Assembly (NCBI GenBank): GCA_024449915.1
Contig: JAMZAV010000301.1
Location: forward strand, 372,001-436,000
DNA: 64,000 nt
Direction of reading: 5' to 3'
Source of the DNA: Sweltsa coloradensis
Lineage: Eukaryota; Arthropoda; Insecta; Plecoptera; Chloroperlidae
Below, piece by piece: positions 60,020-64,000 of the stretch; position 1 is the first letter of the stretch, and every line of letters starts with the position of its first letter. The notes under the pieces are model-generated. The model saw only the letters and a program-made list of their open reading frames with translations, was not told the origin of the DNA and searched no databases. The position numbers were made by a program, and so were the translations under genes.

Positions 60020-60300
60020 GCATGTCTGTGCGTGTGTCACGTCTCACGATAAAAAAAAAAAAAAAAACGGAAAGATACCTTTGATTGAGATGTGATTTTT
60101 GCTGACACAAGAAGGATGATACAAAATGTTCTTATGACACGGCGGGGGGGGGGGGGGGGGGGGGGGCGAGTGTTGAAACCCTAGAAAGTAGGAATTTCTA
60201 TATATGAGGCACCTCCACCAAGTGAAGGAAAAACAACCGTGGCAGCCTGTAATAACGGTAAGCTTCGCTCCACGTATTTTGGTACTCCAGCACCAATGCT
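60020..60300 (-). repeat. Family F dispersed repeat, minus copy with long homopolymers
   Basis: On the plus strand: GTGTCACGTCTCACGATAAA, an A18 tract, AAGGATGATACAAAATGTTC, a G23 tract at 60144-60166, GAGGCACCTCCACCAAG and AAGCTTCGCTCCACGTATTT. The two homopolymers sit where the 22728 copy has short A and mixed sequence, so they expanded inside the element. Confidence 0.65.
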
Positions 60301-61530
60301 TTTATTTCTATTGAATAAATCATTATGTGTGTAAAATGTTACCGCTCCTTAATGATACTTGGAAATAACAAATCGATTACACGAGTTATAAAGATTACCT
60401 TTACTAAATTTATCAATAAATCGCAAATCATGGTGGCGTTTACGCATTTTATTATCATTGTCCAGAGAAATAAATTTGAGTAAATGTTATTTTTATTCTG
60501 TTTGGGTATAACTTTTCCCTGGATGTGTAGAACATGACTTATGAAGTGAGTTCACCTACTCTCACAGTCTTGATCAGCCCGTTGTCTTGGGAGAATCTAG
60601 AGCGTGCTAATTATAACACTGACTACGAAGTCAAATGGAATCAAGCCTCGCATATTTATCGAAGTGTGAAAAGTATAGAATACACCTCGTGTGTTTGCTT
60701 CAACACAAACACGTCTTGCATTCAGTTGAAATAAACACTCTCTCCGTCCTAATGGACGCTTTTACCACCTCGACATACACATCCGACCGAATGTAATGTG
60801 GACAAAACAATCGGAATATTTAACATAACGACTGAATATACAGGTAAACACAAGAATTTAGAGTGCAAAAACATTATTTTCTAGATAAATTGGCTTTCCG
60901 AATTGAAATCCTAATCGATGCTGAGAGAAAAATCATACTTTATTATCAATATTATATTATGAAAATGCCAATCTCTCTTTTCTTACCTTTCCGTGTTATC
61001 CACAGTAGCCATTGATTTGCTTCAGAAAATTACTATTTTAAGCAACTGGGGACGATCACTTGACACTCGCAATTGATTTCTTGATTTTTTTTCTAAAAGT
61101 AATGAACACAGTTTTATAGACCGAATAAAAGCTGCATAAATTAAAGGACATTTTTTAAACCTCTCGTTTTAATTCGGCTCAGGCAGTACACGAAAGCTAT
61201 TTTGTTTTCCAAATTCTTTCTGATTAACAACAGCGGGAAGCCGGATATTGCTTTCAAGTCAATTTCCATTTTAAGCGAGTTTGCGACGAAGCGTAGCATG
61301 TTCAAGTACCCATTTGTCGCACTTTGTATACACATTATGTGTTAGTCATTTTTATGATGGTGGTCACTGGTTCAATAAGATGTTTAAACAATTAGCATCC
61401 CAAGATAGTTTCCATCTTCTTCATGTCCTCTTAACAAGTAAAACAAAGTTCAAAATAACACAATCATGCTTGTCACCTACATTGTTGTGTTGTTGTATGT
61501 AATATGTCGATTATTGACTCACGATAAAAT
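60301..61530. other. AT-rich spacer
   Basis: Nothing recognised. Confidence 0.45.
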
Positions 61531-61698
61531 ATCTTTGTAACAGAAAAAGAGCTAGTGAGAGAGACAAAATTGTTGTATAAACTTAAGACTTTAAAATTTT
61601 CTTTGATAAACTATCTTTATACCAAAAAGAACTGGAGTGAGAAAGACAATATTGTATAATCTTACACTTTTGGTTTTATTTAAAAAAAATAAACTATT
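61531..61698 (+). repeat. Diverged tandem duplication, 82-bp period
   Basis: ATCTTTGTAACAGAAAAAGA, GCTAGTGAGAGAGACAAAAT, TTGTATAAACTTA and TTTGATAAACT (61531-61612) recur as ATCTTTATACCAAAAAGAAC, TGGAGTGAGAAAGACAATAT, TTGTATAATCTTA and AATAAACT (61613-61698). Confidence 0.75.
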
Positions 61699-62505
61699 GT
61701 TTTAAGAAGTCAAACGCAACAGGGACTGTGACTAAGTGTACGTGTGCCATTATGAGTATAATACAATATGTATAACTTATTATTGTGTTGGCTTTACATG
61801 TGAATTTACTAACGTGTTTTTTTATGACTTGAATTTTCTTCATTTTTATTAGTATACGTCATTCTATGAACGTATTAAGATGTGAATGTTGTGTTAACTT
61901 TACCTCTGAAACGTTTGTGATTGTTAAGAATTCCCTGCTCGTGGAGACGAATGCATTTAATATGTGAGACACCATTCTCAAATATCAATACCGTAAAACG
62001 TAATAAGCCCTCACACGCGTCCAATATTCGATTAAACGACGTGACAATAACGACCGACACTCGTGTATTTGCGCACGCGCGAACGAGCAACACTTGCGAC
62101 TATCACCTAATCAACGACGATTGCCTTTGAATCCTTCCTCTGTGGATTCATGAACCTGTTGCTAATTAGACACAGTAGCTACCGTTGCTTCCAATTAGTT
62201 CAATCGTGAAGTTAGCATCGATGAGCGGCATTAATAAGCAGCTAAATGATGAGTGGTGTGGTGAGCGAGTTTGCCGAGACCTGGTTACACGTTGGTTAAT
62301 TAATGTTGAGACAAACTGCAACTTAATGAGATTCATTTTCGATTTGAATTACAGGAAACATTAGCGTAGATATAAAAAAATCCAGAAATTTACAAAAATT
62401 TCAACTCGACTGGCCATTCGACAAGTGAAAACAAGGGAATAAAACTATATTTATTATTTATGTTATTTATTCATTTATTTATATATTTATTTATTTATTT
62501 TACCG
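61699..62505. other. Spacer with a TAAT-rich, possibly regulatory patch
   Basis: 62130-62340 combines several homeodomain-like cores (CTAATTAG, CCAATTAG, GGCATTAATAAG, TTAATTAATG) in mixed-composition sequence. This is only suggestive. (TTTA)n lies at about 62448-62502. Confidence 0.3.
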
Positions 62506-62590
62506 CTGGGTTCAATCCCCGTTTGAGTTGGAATTTTGTAACTTCCAGAATATGTTTAAATATGCAATGATAAACGCGATATGCATTATA

Positions 62591-62650
62591 CATGCGGGAT
62601 TTGAGCCCACGTCTCTTGATTCCATACGCTTATTTGGTCCTGCGCCACAA
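62591..62650 (-). mobile_element. SINE family E head fragment
   Basis: Minus strand: GTGGCGCAGGACCAAATAAG, CGTATGGAATCAAGAGACG and B box GTGGGCTCAAATCCCGC, followed by ATG. This parallels the head of the 24902 copy (GGTCC-AAA, AAGCGTATGG, GTGGGTTCGAATCCCAC). Body and tail missing. A B-box-like GGTTCAATCCC also lies just upstream at about 62510 on the plus strand. Confidence 0.6.
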
Positions 62651-64000
62651 ACATAAGAGTAAATTATTAATAAGTTGACCTGATTTCATTGATAATGCAT
62701 TATCATATTCTGTTAGAGAGGTAGATTTAAGTTTCCTACCAGATTAGAGCAATGGTTACACCGGGATGGCAGCGGTATGTTCACTGCTTGAGAAATCCTC
62801 AACGACCTAGAAATGTTGACGAGATTATGCAATTCATCGTTATTTAACAGACGAATGAATAATGCAGCGCAAACTTACCCTGAATTTTAGCGCGTAATTA
62901 TAACTTTAGCATTGGGGGAAACGGATGTGTATAAATTAATGTTGGTTTCTCAAAACATTAAACGTGATTTCAACCAAGTCATCTATAGATCGACAATTTT
63001 TTTTTCAAAAAATAAGAGACGAGCCTTCCTGATCTGCAATTAAAATTATGGTATCAAGTGATTAAATAAAATTTAAAATTAACATCGTTAGTCGGTTTCG
63101 AAAATGCTAATTAAAATAATCAGCATTATTTTACAAACGTCACGGAAATAAAATGTTGTTTTGAGGCAAATTGATTATAATTTGAAACGTACCGTAGAAG
63201 AAAGTTGCATCCACATATTTCTACAATGTCAAAAGACTGCAGTCTTTGAGGGATTGACAACTTTCAAAATCGACGCCATTCTTGACACACAGTTAGTTCC
63301 ACCTTTGATGTTACCTTCGTTCATTACTTATCCTTGCAGTAAAAAGCTTCAATAGCGTTGAGCGAAACAACTTTAACTTTACTAATTGAAGCCGTTTATA
63401 CTATAAAAGCAATAAAACCGTTTTAATTAGCAGTGTTTTAAAGTACACCTTTGGGAGTACATAATAGTGATTGTACAATAATCACACGTCTGCATTTCCT
63501 TAACGATTTAGGATTAATCTTAGAAATCTTCTGCTATGATAGGAACATACATTTAAGATTTTAAGGAGGAACAGGCGAGAATAAGGGGTGGCAGTGGGAA
63601 AAGTAGTTATTCTGAGAAACTATTTCTAACACCTCCCCTACGATGATTAGAAGTGCCACTCACCTAAAAATATGATAGCCGTAAGTTTTATTGATACAAC
63701 AATAAACAGTAGCCTGATAAATAAAATACAAACCGTTTTAATCATTCAAACCACATCATGTGTCATTCTGTCATGGCATGACGGACTGAAGTATATAATT
63801 ACGTCATTTATTACGAAGAGAAAAACTAAGTTATTGTATCGGGAAAAAGAGGGATGAGGAGAAAAATCAATATTATTATAGTTGGAAAACAAAATACAAG
63901 TAAACTAGACTAATTGGCTTTCGGAAGGTATACTGTTAACTAAAATGCGTAGACAATTAATGTAACATCGATACTCGATAGCATAAAAAAGTAAAAATCC
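62651..64000. other. AT-rich spacer
   Basis: No gene, RNA or recognised repeat to the window end. Confidence 0.5.

Overview
This is a gene-poor, AT-rich eukaryotic window (by eye about one third G+C) with no gene I can support from start codon to stop. There is no long open frame with recognisable domains, no operon-like layout, no rRNA, no intact tRNA gene and no CRISPR array. Long non-coding spacers, many interspersed repeats, tRNA-derived SINE-like pieces and an arthropod-style Penelope-like retroelement remnant suggest a large animal genome. An arthropod, perhaps an insect, is the best guess; I cannot name the species.

The most coherent content is a family of short non-autonomous elements. 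There are eight copies: 16690-18098 (outer), 17278-17903 (nested inside it), 18208-18809, 21202-21947, 29215-29991, 30159-31292, 39318-40107 and 40432-41048. Nearly all open with [T/C]GGATGAGCG. All carry the inverted match (CGCTCATCCA or a close variant) 30-50 bp before the 3' end, followed by a hairpin or a degraded one, and end in CTAG. All eight lie between a T on the left and a T on the right. This is the architecture described for Helentron/Helitron2-type rolling-circle elements and their non-autonomous derivatives (asymmetric terminal inverted repeats, T|T insertion). Two subfamilies share the ends but carry different internal tandem units (about 160 bp and about 175 bp) in varying copy number. 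The nested copy gives a directly readable insertion site.

A second dispersed family ('family F') is marked by GGTGGAGGTGCCGGGT and a GACGGACGGACAGA-like stretch. It occurs about ten times in both orientations, including a tail-to-tail inverted pair at 20079-20790. Retroposon tails with a shared palindrome (TCAGTTATATAACTGA-like) followed by AATAAATAAA or T-rich tracts occur at 3.9, 4.1, 11.1, 12.6, 20.3, 24.2, 49.5 and 57.4 kb. tRNA-derived SINEs or remnants with clear B boxes lie at 11.9, 23.2, 24.9, 29.0, 53.5, 56.5 and 62.6 kb. A Penelope-like element remnant lies at 35411-36120 between two (TA)n tracts, with C-terminal coding signatures on opposite strands and hammerhead-ribozyme-like 3' sequence.

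Other structure includes a 188-bp near-perfect foldback at 7552-7739, several tandem or direct duplications (6.1, 14.4, 41.6/42.1, 51.0/51.3, 61.5 kb), and a CpG-rich island at 55840-56050. That island is the only place that looks like a possible promoter or first exon. The rest is AT-rich intergenic or intronic DNA in which I see nothing specific.
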